Below are positions 54,841 through 63,679 of a stretch of 64,000 nucleotides of DNA, piece after piece (position 1 is the stretch's first letter; each line of letters begins with the position of its first letter). The notes under the pieces were generated by a model, which was given only the letters and a program-made list of their open reading frames with translations, was not told where the DNA came from and made no database searches. Position numbers and translations under genes: made by a program. Source of the DNA: Nibrella saemangeumensis (GTDB taxonomy: Bacteria; Bacteroidota; Bacteroidia; Cytophagales; Spirosomataceae); contig NZ_BAABHD010000030.1 in NCBI RefSeq assembly GCF_039541915.1, positions 124,001 to 188,000 of the forward strand, written 5' to 3'.

Positions 54841-55215
54841 CTACTTCTGGCGGTATTCGATGTATAGGTCACCACCCAGCGCATTGAACAAATCCTTCAG
54901 CGTCTTCAGTCCCAGCTTACGGCTACCCTGCTCTATATTGCCAATGACCTGAGCCGGATAACCGATGGCCTGACCCAGTTCCGCCTGAGTCATACCGCGC
55001 ATTTTGCGGAGTTCAGCAATAAGTTTGGGTATATCTTCAGGCGTGTTAGACAGTCGTAGCCCTCCACCGGGAAGTAACTGGCCAGGCAGGTCTATTTCCT
55101 CCTCTTCGATGTCTTCAGCCTCTCCTGAAAAGATACCTTCTCCGGCAGATTGCATCCGCTCGGTCAGTTCTTCAGATGGTACCTTCATTTGGTCTTTATC
55201 CTGCTCAGTCTGCAT
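54841..55215 (-). CDS. XRE-family HTH protein, candidate antitoxin
   Basis: A 124-residue protein. The N-terminal half is very acidic (EDIEEEEIDL near residue 35-44) and lacks a fold signature. The C-terminal half (about 62-118) is an XRE/Cro helix-turn-helix: LIAELRKMRGMTQAELGQAIGYPAQVIGNIEQGSRKLGLKTL. It lies 33 bases downstream of, and on the same strand as, the ADP-ribosyltransferase-like gene. Toxin first and antitoxin second is a known order for XRE-type pairs. The DNA-binding domain at the C-terminus would repress the operon, and the acidic N-terminus may bind the toxin. The toxin-antitoxin role is an inference from the pairing. Confidence 0.75.
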   Translation of the reverse strand: MQTEQDKDQMKVPSEELTERMQSAGEGIFSGEAEDIEEEEIDLPGQLLPGGGLRLSNTPEDIPKLIAELRKMRGMTQAELGQAIGYPAQVIGNIEQGSRKLGLKTLKDLFNALGGDLYIEYRQK

Positions 55216-55248
55216 ATATTATTTCCGGCTTCAAGGCTCCGGCAACCT

Positions 55249-55686
55249 TTATAGTTCTACTAATTCAGCCTCAACAGCCCAGACCTTACCGCCGATTTTA
55301 ATGGTTCTCACTTTCTTTATGCGGCAGGTTAACTCCGGAAGGTAAAGCGTCTCCTCCTCGGCTAGATTGTCACTCCACGCAGCAATATCACGACCTGTCT
55401 TACCCTCAATTGTCAGTCGTACATTACCATTAAACTGCTCTGCTACTCCTTTAGAACGGCTGGTGCTGGTAAAAGCCCTGAATGTAATCAGTTTGCTGGT
55501 CTTAAGTTGTTCTGTATATCCGGCAATGTCATCTACCCAGAAAGTACGGTAGGTTGTACCGGGTAGTGTGGGTAGACCGGATACAGCATCTATCAGTTGA
55601 ATAGCTTGTTGAGTGTTAACGCCAGCCAGTAGGCTACGGTTAATGTCCCGATAGGTCGAGCGGGTAAACTCTGTGATAATCTGCAT
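55249..55686 (-). CDS. ADP-ribosyltransferase-fold protein, candidate toxin
   Basis: A 145-residue protein with the R-S-E pattern of mono-ADP-ribosyltransferases. The N-terminal helix reads EFTRSTYRDINRSLLAG, then Arg47 in GTTYRTFWV and the Ser motif STS (74-76) in AFTSTSRS. The Glu motif is EEE (110-112) in LAEEETLYLP, and the Glu-x-Glu is therefore intact. The layout matches the compact phage-type (SPP1 gp7-like/VIP2-like) catalytic domain with no delivery domain, so it would act inside the cell. The ATG at 55686 is used because the longer frame's TTG at 55728 is next to the promoter -7 element (55738-55731). Its partner is the XRE protein downstream. Target unknown. Confidence 0.7.
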   Translation of the reverse strand: MQIITEFTRSTYRDINRSLLAGVNTQQAIQLIDAVSGLPTLPGTTYRTFWVDDIAGYTEQLKTSKLITFRAFTSTSRSKGVAEQFNGNVRLTIEGKTGRDIAAWSDNLAEEETLYLPELTCRIKKVRTIKIGGKVWAVEAELVEL

Positions 55687-55730
55687 ACCAATCTCCGATA
55701 ATTCACCTCGGGAGCGGGCTCTAACCAATA

Positions 55731-55764
55731 CAAATATAATATAAATATGTATTAGCTTTGCAAA
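55731..55764 (-). promoter_or_regulatory. Promoter for the ART/XRE pair
   Basis: On the - strand: TTTG (55764-55761), a 22-base spacer and TATATTTG (55738-55731). The expected transcript start lies near 55724, after the TTG that opens the longest frame. Confidence 0.55.
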
Positions 55765-56738
55765 TGCCTATAAATATATTGTTGATGCACACTGATTCAC
55801 TAATAACTGTATTCTTGAATGGATATGCTGAATGGAGACTGACTGGAAAGACGTTAGCAAGAGTGTAAGGGGTCTATCTCAATTGCAGGTTTAAGCTGCT
55901 CCTGCGCACTCGGGGCTAACGGCCCGTAGAAGGCTCAAAAAAGTGCGACTTTCGGTAACTAAGGGCTTAAATCTTTTCTGCTGAAGGGCAGAGGGGGTTT
56001 TGAAAAGGACGCCATTTTTACCAATGGGTTCTGGTATATACAGATATACTACTGGTGCCGTAGTAAAGGATTTCTATCGGCATTCTACCAGGATACAGAA
56101 GGAAAACATCAGCTATAGCGGTGTATAGCTTGTTCACCGGAAGGAGCAAGAGCTGCTACATTGATACCTTCTTATACGGCTTAATCTTTAATACCTACAC
56201 CGGCCAGGAATTGCCGAGTGATGACCGGCATAAAGGATTGGATTGATATTAGAAGATGAAGGACATGAGGCTAAGCAGGAAGCCTTGAGCGAGTAAGCAG
56301 GCAATATAGGGAGCTAAGTTGCGGAGGTATCGGAATCGCTTCATAGGGTGTAGACGTTGATGGGTTCTACCCGTCACCTGAAGAACTGCACAAAATAGAC
56401 GACTGCACGAGCTTTGGCCTAGTTATGGTGTTATCGGTAATTCCATCAGATTCGTTGATGAGTCCGGTTAAATTCGGCAGATTAATAGCGGTCTAGTAGC
56501 CTTGTGGTGTCTATTCTGGATAACCTTTAGTGTGTTGACCTATCCCTGTGTGAATTTAACCGGAATGCCGTAACGTCCTATCAGGGTAGGCAGGGCAGGC
56601 ACTTTTCACAAAAAAGGTCAAAATAGGTATCAGGCCGTATAACCGTTCGTTAAATCGCAACCATTTCTGACCGGAGGAGTAATAACAAACCGCTGAATTT
56701 CATTATATTGGCTATGCGTTGCCATTTTTAACCTTAAA
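55765..56738. other. Gene-poor stretch with repeats
   Basis: About 1 kb without a credible gene in any frame. It holds the inverted pair TCCGGTTAAATTC (56463-56475) / GAATTTAACCGGA (56552-56564) and the tract at 56575-56608. Otherwise I see no promoter with both boxes, no RNA gene and no clear pseudogene. Sequence composition is more AT-rich than the core. Confidence 0.6.
56463..56608. repeat. Dispersed repeats: inverted AACCGGA pair and GGTAGGCAGGG tract
   Basis: The 13-bp perfect inverted pair (56463-56475 and 56552-56564) is followed by GTCCTATCAGGGTAGGCAGG and then CAGGCACTTTTCA (to 56608). The second tract recurs at 58964-58987 (GTCCTGTTAGGGTAGGCAGG) and, inverted, at 63255-63273. The first recurs at 58869, 59034, 62740, 63212 and 63783. 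Confidence 0.7.
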
Positions 56739-58739
56739 ATGAAAGTACTCTACAGCTTAGTATTCCTTTGTATCATTTCTGTTACTTTATGCCGGAGCCA
56801 AGCCACTGATACTACATTTTATTCGGTAGTCATGAGTGGTGCTATCCAGGGCAAATTAAAATCATGGCACGAGGCTACTAATGATTACCATTACATCTAC
56901 TATTACAATGACCGTGGCCGGGGACCGAATGTACGGTCAATTGTAAAAACTAGTAAAGACGGACTGATTACGTCTTCCCTAACAACGGGAATTAACTATA
57001 ATAAAAATCCTTATTCTGAAACCTTTGAAGTAATTGGTGATTCTGCGGTTGAGAATATTAACGGAAGTCGTACAACCAGAAATTTCAATAATGGGTGGTA
57101 TCAATCAGGAATGATTCCTGCACTTTATGAACTCCAGATTAACTGGCTGTTACGGCAGAAAGATAAAAAAGGAGTAACCATAGCTAACGACTCAATTCGC
57201 CTGGAGGAAGCAGACCTAAAAACTGTATCTTATAAAGGCAAACAGCTTCCTCTTAAGTTGTTTGCTATTCATGCCGCTAACGAACCCATGCCGCAGTATA
57301 TATGGCTCACTAAGGACCTGCGATATTTTGCCACTGTGTTTCCCTCTTTTTCTATTATTGAGGAAGGATTTGAAACCTTAGCAGATACTTTAGTGATGCT
57401 ACAGGAACAAGCAGGTCAAGCTTATAATACTCAGCAAATGCGGCGGTTTGCTACCGTTGTACCTTCTCGTTTATGGATTACACATGCTTCCGTCTTTGAG
57501 TCTGCTAACGCTAGTGTAAAAAAGAATATGACCGTTGAGGTCATTAACGGAAAAATAACGGCCATATTCCCCTCTGCCGAAAAAAGAACTGTGAAAGCAG
57601 ACTCTATTATTGATGCCAAAGGAAAGTTTCTGATGCCAGGTTTATGGGACATGCACACCCATTACTATAAAGATAGAGGGCTTTGGTACTTAGCGGGCGG
57701 TGTTACCCACGTTCGTGAGATGGGTAATGCCAATATAGTGCTCTTATATAAAAAGCAGATTGCGGCTAATCAACTGTTAGGACCTGACATTAGTTATACT
57801 TCCGGCTTAATCGACAGGAAGGGGCCTTTTCAAGCACCAGCCGGAAAAATTGTCTCTTCGTTGAATGAGGCAATACATGCCGTACAAGATTACTACCGGT
57901 TAGGGTACAAGCAGATAAAGTTGTACAGTTCCATAAATCCTGAATGGGTAAAACCTATCTGTGCCGAAGCTCATAAGCTCGGGATGCGTGTGGGTGGCCA
58001 TATTCCTGCTTTCATGAAGGCAGAAAAGGCAGTAAAAGAAGGGTATAATGAACTCACCCATATGAACTTTCTCTTCCTGAACTTTCTGGAGGACACCCTA
58101 GATACGCGGACGCCTGTACGTTTTAGCGCGGTAGGTGAGCGAGCAGGTGCTCTTGACTTACGCAGTGAGCCGGTTCAGTCGTTTATTCGACTGCTGAAAG
58201 AGAAAGCAGTAGCAGTTGACCCAACGATGAACCTTCAATCAGGTAGATTCAGGGATTTTAAGGGGGATACCAGCGGGATGATGAAGTCCATTGCAAACTG
58301 GTTACCTGCCACTCTTCGTAATGACCTTTCCATAAAAGTAGCCGTTAGCAGGGAGGATAAAAAAGACCTGTACCGTTCTACTTTTCAGAATATGATGAAA
58401 ATGGTAAAGCTTCTTTACGATAACGGCATTCCCCTTAATGCTGGGACAGACGGAGGAAACGCAATTGCTTTACATCACGAACTAGAACTTTATGTTAAAG
58501 CAGGTATTCCGGCTAAGGAAGTATTGAAAATTGCCACCTATAATGCCGCTAAACACTGCGGATTAGAAAACACATTCGGAACGATAGGAATTGGCAGAGC
58601 GGCAGATTTTATCTTGGTAGACGGCAACCCTGCCCAAAACATCAGCGACATTCGCCGGGTTGAATGGGTTATAAAGAACGGCAAGCTTTACAGGCCAAAA
58701 CAGCTTTTTGCATCAGAAGGCTGGAAATATTATTATTGA
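56739..58739 (+). CDS. Amidohydrolase-family protein with N-terminal extension
   Basis: A 666-residue exported metal-dependent hydrolase. A signal peptide (to about residue 20, SQATD) and about 230 residues of unknown fold precede an amidohydrolase barrel. The motifs are GLWDMHTHYYK (first metal pair), the Lys in YKQIKLYSS, GGHIPAF and ELTHMNF (metal His), and LNAGTDGGNA (catalytic Asp). The substrate is not known; imidazolonepropionase-like and dipeptidase-like members of the family are possible. It is a paralog of the 475-residue amidohydrolase at 60906-62333, which lacks the extension. GC is lower than in the core genome. ATG start. Confidence 0.85.
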   Translation: MKVLYSLVFLCIISVTLCRSQATDTTFYSVVMSGAIQGKLKSWHEATNDYHYIYYYNDRGRGPNVRSIVKTSKDGLITSSLTTGINYNKNPYSETFEVIGDSAVENINGSRTTRNFNNGWYQSGMIPALYELQINWLLRQKDKKGVTIANDSIRLEEADLKTVSYKGKQLPLKLFAIHAANEPMPQYIWLTKDLRYFATVFPSFSIIEEGFETLADTLVMLQEQAGQAYNTQQMRRFATVVPSRLWITHASVFESANASVKKNMTVEVINGKITAIFPSAEKRTVKADSIIDAKGKFLMPGLWDMHTHYYKDRGLWYLAGGVTHVREMGNANIVLLYKKQIAANQLLGPDISYTSGLIDRKGPFQAPAGKIVSSLNEAIHAVQDYYRLGYKQIKLYSSINPEWVKPICAEAHKLGMRVGGHIPAFMKAEKAVKEGYNELTHMNFLFLNFLEDTLDTRTPVRFSAVGERAGALDLRSEPVQSFIRLLKEKAVAVDPTMNLQSGRFRDFKGDTSGMMKSIANWLPATLRNDLSIKVAVSREDKKDLYRSTFQNMMKMVKLLYDNGIPLNAGTDGGNAIALHHELELYVKAGIPAKEVLKIATYNAAKHCGLENTFGTIGIGRAADFILVDGNPAQNISDIRRVEWVIKNGKLYRPKQLFASEGWKYYY

Positions 58740-59085
58740 TGTAAGGACAATCCATTCATTAACTGACCACCGTTGACCTAGCTTTACAGCATTTCAAGAA
58801 CATCATAACTGCCTCTCTTCTTAGTCTGAATATGATGCGCTACAACTAGGTACCACTTATGCCTCACAGCATTCCGGTTAATTGCTGAGCGATGGCGAGC
58901 CACACCGGACCATGCAGCCACCGTCTTAGTCTGCACCTTCTGCATTAATCGAAATGTAGTGATGTCCTGTTAGGGTAGGCAGGGTAGTTAACCTACGGAA
59001 AAGTGTTCAGGACAAGGCAGGTACGTCCTCTTTGCAGGTATTAACCGGAATGCACTACCTCATAGAACATCTTCTCGAACGTTAG
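58740..59085. other. Gene-poor stretch carrying a small inverted-repeat element
   Basis: A 346-base gap with no credible gene. It contains the element 58869-59053 and the GGTAGGCAGGG tract at 58964-58987. Nothing else is seen. Confidence 0.6.
58869..59053. repeat. 185-bp segment bounded by perfect 14-bp inverted repeats
   Basis: GCATTCCGGTTAAT (58869-58882) and ATTAACCGGAATGC (59040-59053) are exact inverted copies. The ends carry the core of the dispersed repeat family. The size and ends resemble a MITE, but no flanking target duplication is evident and no matching transposase is seen. The right end reads GCAGGTATTAACCGGAATGC (59034-59053), nearly identical to the copy at 62740-62758. Confidence 0.6.
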
Positions 59086-59991
59086 TTAAAAAGACCATGT
59101 CGCCAAATTGTTTCGTTCAAATCGCAGGGTAGACGTGCCGAAATGATGTACCGTTTTTGTGGGAGTAGCTCGCGTACGCATGTTGATTTGCTGAATGCCA
59201 CGGGCCTTTGTAGAGTCTGCTTCGGCAACTACTGTCATGGTAAAATCCGGGCCTTGCAGCAGTGTTGTATTGCTTTTGGTGCTCGTGCGGTATCCCAGTA
59301 ACTGTACAACATCTACAAGCCTCGCAGCTCTTGTTTTATCGAGACTGATAGTAAGCCCTATCACATCTTGGAGGTAAGCCTTCTGCGGGTTCTTTCCTAA
59401 AACTCCCGAATAACTTTCAATGAACTGTTTTCGACTTACGGTAGTCTCTTGCGGGCTTACTTTTGACTTTATAGCTGTTAAGTATTCAGGGTGCCACTCC
59501 ATGAGCCAAAGATTGATGTAGGGAAGGTTTTTGGGCCTTGCGATAAAGAACCATCCTAATTGTTTGTCATCGAAAAGGCGGGTTCGTGGCTCTGGGTTAA
59601 GGTCGATTTCCGTAGGTATCTGCTTTTCCAAAGCTTGCAGTCCACCAGCCTCATCTACACCTAAAGCAATCCCAAAGGGTGCTCCCAAGCCAATCTGCTT
59701 TGCTTGCGATGCCTCCATGAATTCTATATACGTATTAGCCCCGTAGAAATACAATGCCATATAGGTTATATCTTTGCGGACTGTTGTCCGTTGCTCGGGA
59801 ACGGCAAACTGTTTCTGGAGAAACTCGTCTGATGCAATCGCCTTGAATGTAGCCGAATCCAGAACCATGTAGAAATGGTTTAAGTAGATGGGTTCTGTTG
59901 AAGCAGGCTTCCGTTTTTGGATACTCATTGCCAGCATTGGAATGGCAAAGATTCCCACGAGCAAAGTCTGAAGAATAGATTGAGTCTTCAT
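59086..59991 (-). CDS. DUF5829-like exported protein
   Basis: A 301-residue protein with an N-terminal hydrophobic signal (MKTQSILQTLLVGIFAIPMLAMS). The mature part begins YLNHFYMVLDSATFKAIASDEFLQKQFAVPEQRTT and includes MALYFYGANTYIEFMEA and IGLGAPFGIALGVDEAGG. These are two halves that resemble the VOC/glyoxalase-like fold of the family I know as DUF5829. Function is unknown. The ATG at 59991 is chosen by the signal. It is the last of a three-gene run on the - strand, 34 bases after the NTF2/VHL-like gene. Confidence 0.7.
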   Translation of the reverse strand: MKTQSILQTLLVGIFAIPMLAMSIQKRKPASTEPIYLNHFYMVLDSATFKAIASDEFLQKQFAVPEQRTTVRKDITYMALYFYGANTYIEFMEASQAKQIGLGAPFGIALGVDEAGGLQALEKQIPTEIDLNPEPRTRLFDDKQLGWFFIARPKNLPYINLWLMEWHPEYLTAIKSKVSPQETTVSRKQFIESYSGVLGKNPQKAYLQDVIGLTISLDKTRAARLVDVVQLLGYRTSTKSNTTLLQGPDFTMTVVAEADSTKARGIQQINMRTRATPTKTVHHFGTSTLRFERNNLATWSF

Positions 59992-60025
59992 CAGGGAAGC
60001 TTTTGGATATATGAACAACTTGACC

Positions 60026-60814
60026 TTATTTGATAACGGCCAGTGAGGGTTCAGCACTAGGCTGATAGATTGCCAGGCAAGTCCCTTTTGAATCAGCTAT
60101 GACGAATGGGTGGGTCACATATGAATACTGAAAGCTTGATTGACCTGGCTGCACTACAGCCTTTTGGCTATCCAAAGGGTCGCGTTTACCCTGCCAGTCA
60201 AGCCAATAAATAGTAACAGGCTGATTGGTGGTGTTGGTAAATCGGATGTAAGCTGGGGTATCGGAGTTTTGCGATTTTAGCGAAGACTCTTGTTTACAAC
60301 TCAATGCAGTCAGGCGCTGTAATTCTTTGTCTTCCGGCTGACGCACTCGCCAGTAAGGAATCCGGCTCGCGTGAGTAACGGCCAGTTGCCATCGCTTCTG
60401 CCGTTTGATGAAGGTGTCGGTGAATTGGTAGTAGAATGTATTAACTATTTCATCTTTACTTCCTTTTAATCCTACACTATACCGCCCGTAAACCACTGCG
60501 GTTTCGCCTAGGGTCTTAACTTTCATATCGGAGCCGCTATACGAGTAGTTTTGTGAAATACGCGGTAAACGGGCTAGAAGAGCCGGTTTAGATAGTCCAG
60601 CCCCTTGCAGGACTCCTATAAACTCGTCTGCTATTATTGATGTTATTGCATTTGCATCCCCCTGATTTAGGGCTTTAAAGAATTCCTGTTCTACTTGTAA
60701 AACAGCTTGCTCCTCACTACTTGTGGATGCGTTGCTTCCACTGGCGTTGGTTTGGCTAAAAGCTATAGCAGACCCGGTAATCAGCAATACGGCGGTTAAA
60801 AATACCTTTCTCAT
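60026..60814 (-). CDS. NTF2-like (SnoaL/DUF4440) protein fused to a VHL-beta-like domain
   Basis: A 262-residue exported protein. The signal peptide ends near AFSQ (20). Residues 34-165 are an NTF2-like domain of the SnoaL/DUF4440 type (QVEQEFFKALNQGDANAITSIIADEFIGV). Residues 188-253 resemble the beta domain of the von Hippel-Lindau protein: YIRFTNTTNQPVTIYWLDWQGK, then VVQPGQSSFQYSYVTHPFVIAD, then CLAIYQPS. Trp204, Ser231-Tyr232 and His235 fall at the positions of human Trp88, Ser111-Tyr112 and His115; Phe237 stands where Trp117 would be. In pVHL these line the hydroxyproline pocket. What this fusion binds is unknown. It lies between an amidohydrolase and a DUF5829-like gene on the same strand. 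Confidence 0.75.
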   Translation of the reverse strand: MRKVFLTAVLLITGSAIAFSQTNASGSNASTSSEEQAVLQVEQEFFKALNQGDANAITSIIADEFIGVLQGAGLSKPALLARLPRISQNYSYSGSDMKVKTLGETAVVYGRYSVGLKGSKDEIVNTFYYQFTDTFIKRQKRWQLAVTHASRIPYWRVRQPEDKELQRLTALSCKQESSLKSQNSDTPAYIRFTNTTNQPVTIYWLDWQGKRDPLDSQKAVVQPGQSSFQYSYVTHPFVIADSKGTCLAIYQPSAEPSLAVIK

Positions 60815-60905
60815 GGGAAACTTGGGAATAAAGGTTTAGACGGATTGTTAGTTAAGAGATAGTACAGAATATCTAATTACGATTGATTGAATAGATAGAC
60901 ATATT

Positions 60906-62333
60906 TTATTTATCTTTTGCTATAGACTCAGCTTCGACCAGCAGCTTATCCAGAGCTTCCCTCGGTAAGTACCGCCCATTGACGACCACAGCCCCTATCT
61001 TCCGCACATTATTGATGTTATCGAGCGGATTAGCATCCAGCAGCACCAGATTGGCCTGCTTACCCTCCTCCACAGTGCCCATTTCTTTCTCTCTGCCGAG
61101 GTATTTGGCGGGATTGATGGTTGCCGTTTGCAAGGCTGTCAGTGGGGATAATCCGGCTTTTACGAATAGCTCCAGTTCATCATGTAAACTAAAACCAGCG
61201 TAGATAAAAGGGTTATTCAGGTCTGTGCCCGCTAAAAGCGGCACACCCATACTGTGCATGATTCGGATTAGTTCTAAGCCTTTCTGCACATACAGTTCCC
61301 GTATCGGGCGAGTTTCAGGCTTGAACCGTTCCGGATATTTGAACCACCTATTTCCGACATGACTGGCTAGTGCATAACGGCGAAGTCGATTATCTTTTTT
61401 AAACTCCGGCCCATCTCCTAAGAAGTATACCCGATTAATACCATTAGTCGGACAAAGCCATGTATCGTTTTTCAGAAAAACAGCTGCCAGTTCACGGCAC
61501 TTCTGCTCGCTGAAGGACTGAAGCAATTCACCACGAAGTGGCCATGTCCAGTCTTCGGGTTTCATCTGTTTAAACCGTTCTTCATCCGAAGAGCAGGCAA
61601 CAAAAATGGTGGGCGCTGCTAGGTGCTCTATAGTGCGTTGACCAGCATTAGAAGCTTCACGTGCGGTTATAAGCTGAGGGATGTGGCCGGCAATGGGAAT
61701 CCCTAACTTCTTAGCCTCATCGACAATAGCAAAATAACTTTCGCGGGAAAGGAGCTCGTAAACTTTAATGAACCCTGCACCGGCCTGGTGGAGCATACGT
61801 ACAGCCTGTCTGGCCTCTTCGGGGTTAGCAACTCCCAATGAGTTAGGATGCATTACCGGAACGCCATCCACAATTGTACTACCCACGGCTATCTGGGGAA
61901 TAAGCTTTTGTCCTGTTTCTACGCTATCCTTCCAGGCTCGTATGAGTTTAAGGTCATCGGGGGTGGTCCACATATCCCGAACGCCGGTAACGCCATTAGC
62001 CAGCAGGAGCGGGAAGTAGACATAGCTTCGGTAATCCCGTGATACGGCGACATGCACATGCATATCCCAGAGACCGGGAATCAGATATTTCCCTTTTGCC
62101 GGTATCACTTGTGCCTGTTTGGGAATGCGTACTTTTCTACTCTTATCCAGAGCCGAGATGCGGTTACCAGAGATAAGTACCGTCATATCGGGTTTCAACT
62201 CCCCACTGATTACATCAACCACTGTAACATTAGTAAAAGCAACGGTATTCCCGATAGGCTCCTGATTAGGACTTTGTGCTAAACTGATGAGGCAACAAGC
62301 TAATAAGACAAACAGAAAACAGCGTATCATCAA
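60906..62333 (-). CDS. Amidohydrolase-family exported enzyme
   Basis: A 475-residue metal-dependent hydrolase with a signal peptide (MMIRCFLFVLLACCLISLAQ). It has the early beta domain VAFTNVTVVDVISGELKPDMTVLISGNRI, the metal pair in GLWDMHVHVAVS, the Lys in GFIKVYELL and the metal His residues in IAGHIPQ and TIEHLAA. The catalytic Asp is in LLAGTDLNNP, and PLDNINNVRKIGAVVVNGRY closes the fold. The family hydrolyses amide or ester bonds; the substrate is not known. It is a paralog of the 666-residue protein at 56739-58739. It is first in a three-gene run with the NTF2/VHL-like and DUF5829-like genes (91 and 34 bases apart). Confidence 0.88.
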   Translation of the reverse strand: MMIRCFLFVLLACCLISLAQSPNQEPIGNTVAFTNVTVVDVISGELKPDMTVLISGNRISALDKSRKVRIPKQAQVIPAKGKYLIPGLWDMHVHVAVSRDYRSYVYFPLLLANGVTGVRDMWTTPDDLKLIRAWKDSVETGQKLIPQIAVGSTIVDGVPVMHPNSLGVANPEEARQAVRMLHQAGAGFIKVYELLSRESYFAIVDEAKKLGIPIAGHIPQLITAREASNAGQRTIEHLAAPTIFVACSSDEERFKQMKPEDWTWPLRGELLQSFSEQKCRELAAVFLKNDTWLCPTNGINRVYFLGDGPEFKKDNRLRRYALASHVGNRWFKYPERFKPETRPIRELYVQKGLELIRIMHSMGVPLLAGTDLNNPFIYAGFSLHDELELFVKAGLSPLTALQTATINPAKYLGREKEMGTVEEGKQANLVLLDANPLDNINNVRKIGAVVVNGRYLPREALDKLLVEAESIAKDK

Positions 62334-62739
62334 CGGGTAAGGCTAAGTAAAGAAGTGGAATATAAGAATATATAACCGGTAGGTTACAATACTTTTGAGC
62401 GAACGGTAAGGGGGGCAGGACTAATAATCAGCAAGTAAACAGTCTGAGGCTTTTCACCACCTTTTAACCTGCTGTACTCCGTTTTTAACCCGCTTTCAAT
62501 TTAGGGTTTAGTAAGGGGCTATACCTTTGTAGTGTTCAATATGCGAGACTAATTGAACAAAGGGTTTTCCGGCCCCACCGTACAAGCATAGATATAGTTT
62601 TCATAACGTTGAGTAGACCAGACAGCCCGTATCTCTGATATAGGGCTTGTTTATTTTATACCGGTAATGGCGTTGTGATGTAGTCAGACAGGAGAAGGTT
62701 GCAATCAGCGTATCTTAAGAGCTGGTACTTGACTTGATA

Positions 62740-62758
62740 GCAGGTATTGACCGGAACG
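62740..62758 (+). repeat. Copy of the ACCGGAA repeat
   Basis: GCAGGTATTGACCGGAACG differs from the copy at 59034 (GCAGGTATTAACCGGAATGC) at two positions over the shared length. Confidence 0.6.
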
Positions 62759-62974
62759 AACTTCTTCCTTAATCTGCCTCCCTGTTTAGCTCACTCCTGG
62801 TATATACAAGAGGGAATCTCCAGAGTTGAGCCGATAATCTGCTTGTTCGTGATTTAGTCCGGTAAACAGAGCAGAAGAGCGGGTGTTGTCGAATCGGCAA
62901 ATAAGTACCCGGTATCCTGCTATTTGGCGGATTATAAACGTAATGCACCGGAAATAGACTGATGCCAGGAGCAT

Positions 62975-63007
62975 AAAAAAACGGCCACTAAGCAGCAGCC
63001 GGTTTTT
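62975..63007. terminator. Bidirectional hairpin in the gap
   Basis: An A-tract, ACGGC, a loop, GCCGGT and a T-tract with one bulged G. It could end transcripts from either side; its nearest coding gene on the - strand ends at 63314. Confidence 0.5.
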
Positions 63008-63211
63008 ACTTCGTTCTGTTAAATATTATGGTGCTACAAAGAGCTATAGGGAATAACCGAAATAATCATTAGATGTCTGAAAAACTGAGCAAGTAGCAGC
63101 AAACAAGTGTAGGGTGCCGGAAAGGGTAATAGCCACATCCGGTAATGAGCTGATTTCGCCGGAATGCGGGTGGATACTGCGGAGTTGGTAAGAGCGGTAG
63201 GGCAGCTTCAA

Positions 63212-63273
63212 GCAGTATTAACCGGAACGTCGTATACATCCTACAGGTTATTCTGAAAAGTGCCTACCCTGCC
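63212..63273. repeat. 18-bp repeat copy plus inverted GGTAGGCAGGG tract
   Basis: GCAGTATTAACCGGAACG (63212-63229) is identical over 18 bases to 63783-63800. GAAAAGTGCCTACCCTGCC (63255-63273) is the reverse of the tract at 56575-56608 with one difference in 19. In the first site the tract follows in direct orientation, here inverted. Confidence 0.7.
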
Positions 63274-63313
63274 TTCTCTGTACTTGTTACTACGCTGAAG
63301 CGGGTGTATAAAA

Positions 63314-63649
63314 TTAGAAGAAGAGAATACCTATAGCATTGAAGACGATAACACAGATACAAACCACTACCCCCAGGATGATTCCTCGTGTGGCTTGATG
63401 GAGGGCTACACTACCCGGCTCTACCGACCTCTTTGCTATCAGACCGGCAGCAATAGCTATAATACCCACAACTTCTGCCATAATCTCGCTAATCACGACG
63501 AATGACCAGACCGCTTCTGTTTCTTGTCCCATTAGCCGGAAGGGAATCCAGACATACGAAAGTGCCCATAGCGGAATACCGACGATGCCGCTTATAAAGG
63601 CCGTTTTTGCCAGCCGATGCCCAAGCGATTTATTCTGTAGTGCTACCAT
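63314..63649 (-). CDS. Small membrane protein of unknown function
   Basis: A protein of 111 residues from the ATG at 63649 (MVALQNKSLGHRLAKTAF) with three to four hydrophobic segments: about 16-36, 45-70 and 90-111, of the kind found in DUF4190-type proteins. A GTG at 63679 would give 121 residues and extend the first hydrophobic part. No family is assigned. It stands alone, flanked on both sides by the identical 18-bp repeat copies at 63212 and 63783, and may be one module of the repeat-delimited region. Confidence 0.55.
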   Translation of the reverse strand: MVALQNKSLGHRLAKTAFISGIVGIPLWALSYVWIPFRLMGQETEAVWSFVVISEIMAEVVGIIAIAAGLIAKRSVEPGSVALHQATRGIILGVVVCICVIVFNAIGILFF

Positions 63650-63679
63650 CGCTCCAGTTATAAAGAATGAGAACAGCAC

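Larger units (their letters stand above)
62334..63313. other. Gene-poor stretch with repeats and a hairpin
   Basis: About 980 bases without a convincing gene. It holds repeat copies at 62740-62758 and 63212-63229, an inverted tract at 63255-63273, and an A-tract/CGGC...GCCG/T-tract hairpin at 62975-63007 that may terminate the small membrane-protein gene read from the right. A 62-codon frame at 62786-62974 has no support and is not called. Confidence 0.55.

Noticed and set aside
58740..58980. A decayed transposase gene in the gap
   Set aside because: A few translated fragments looked suggestive, but none kept a family motif over more than a few residues.
62786..62974. A 62-residue gene on the - strand
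   Set aside because: No start signal, promoter, family pattern or neighbour supports it; it lies in a repeat-bearing gap.
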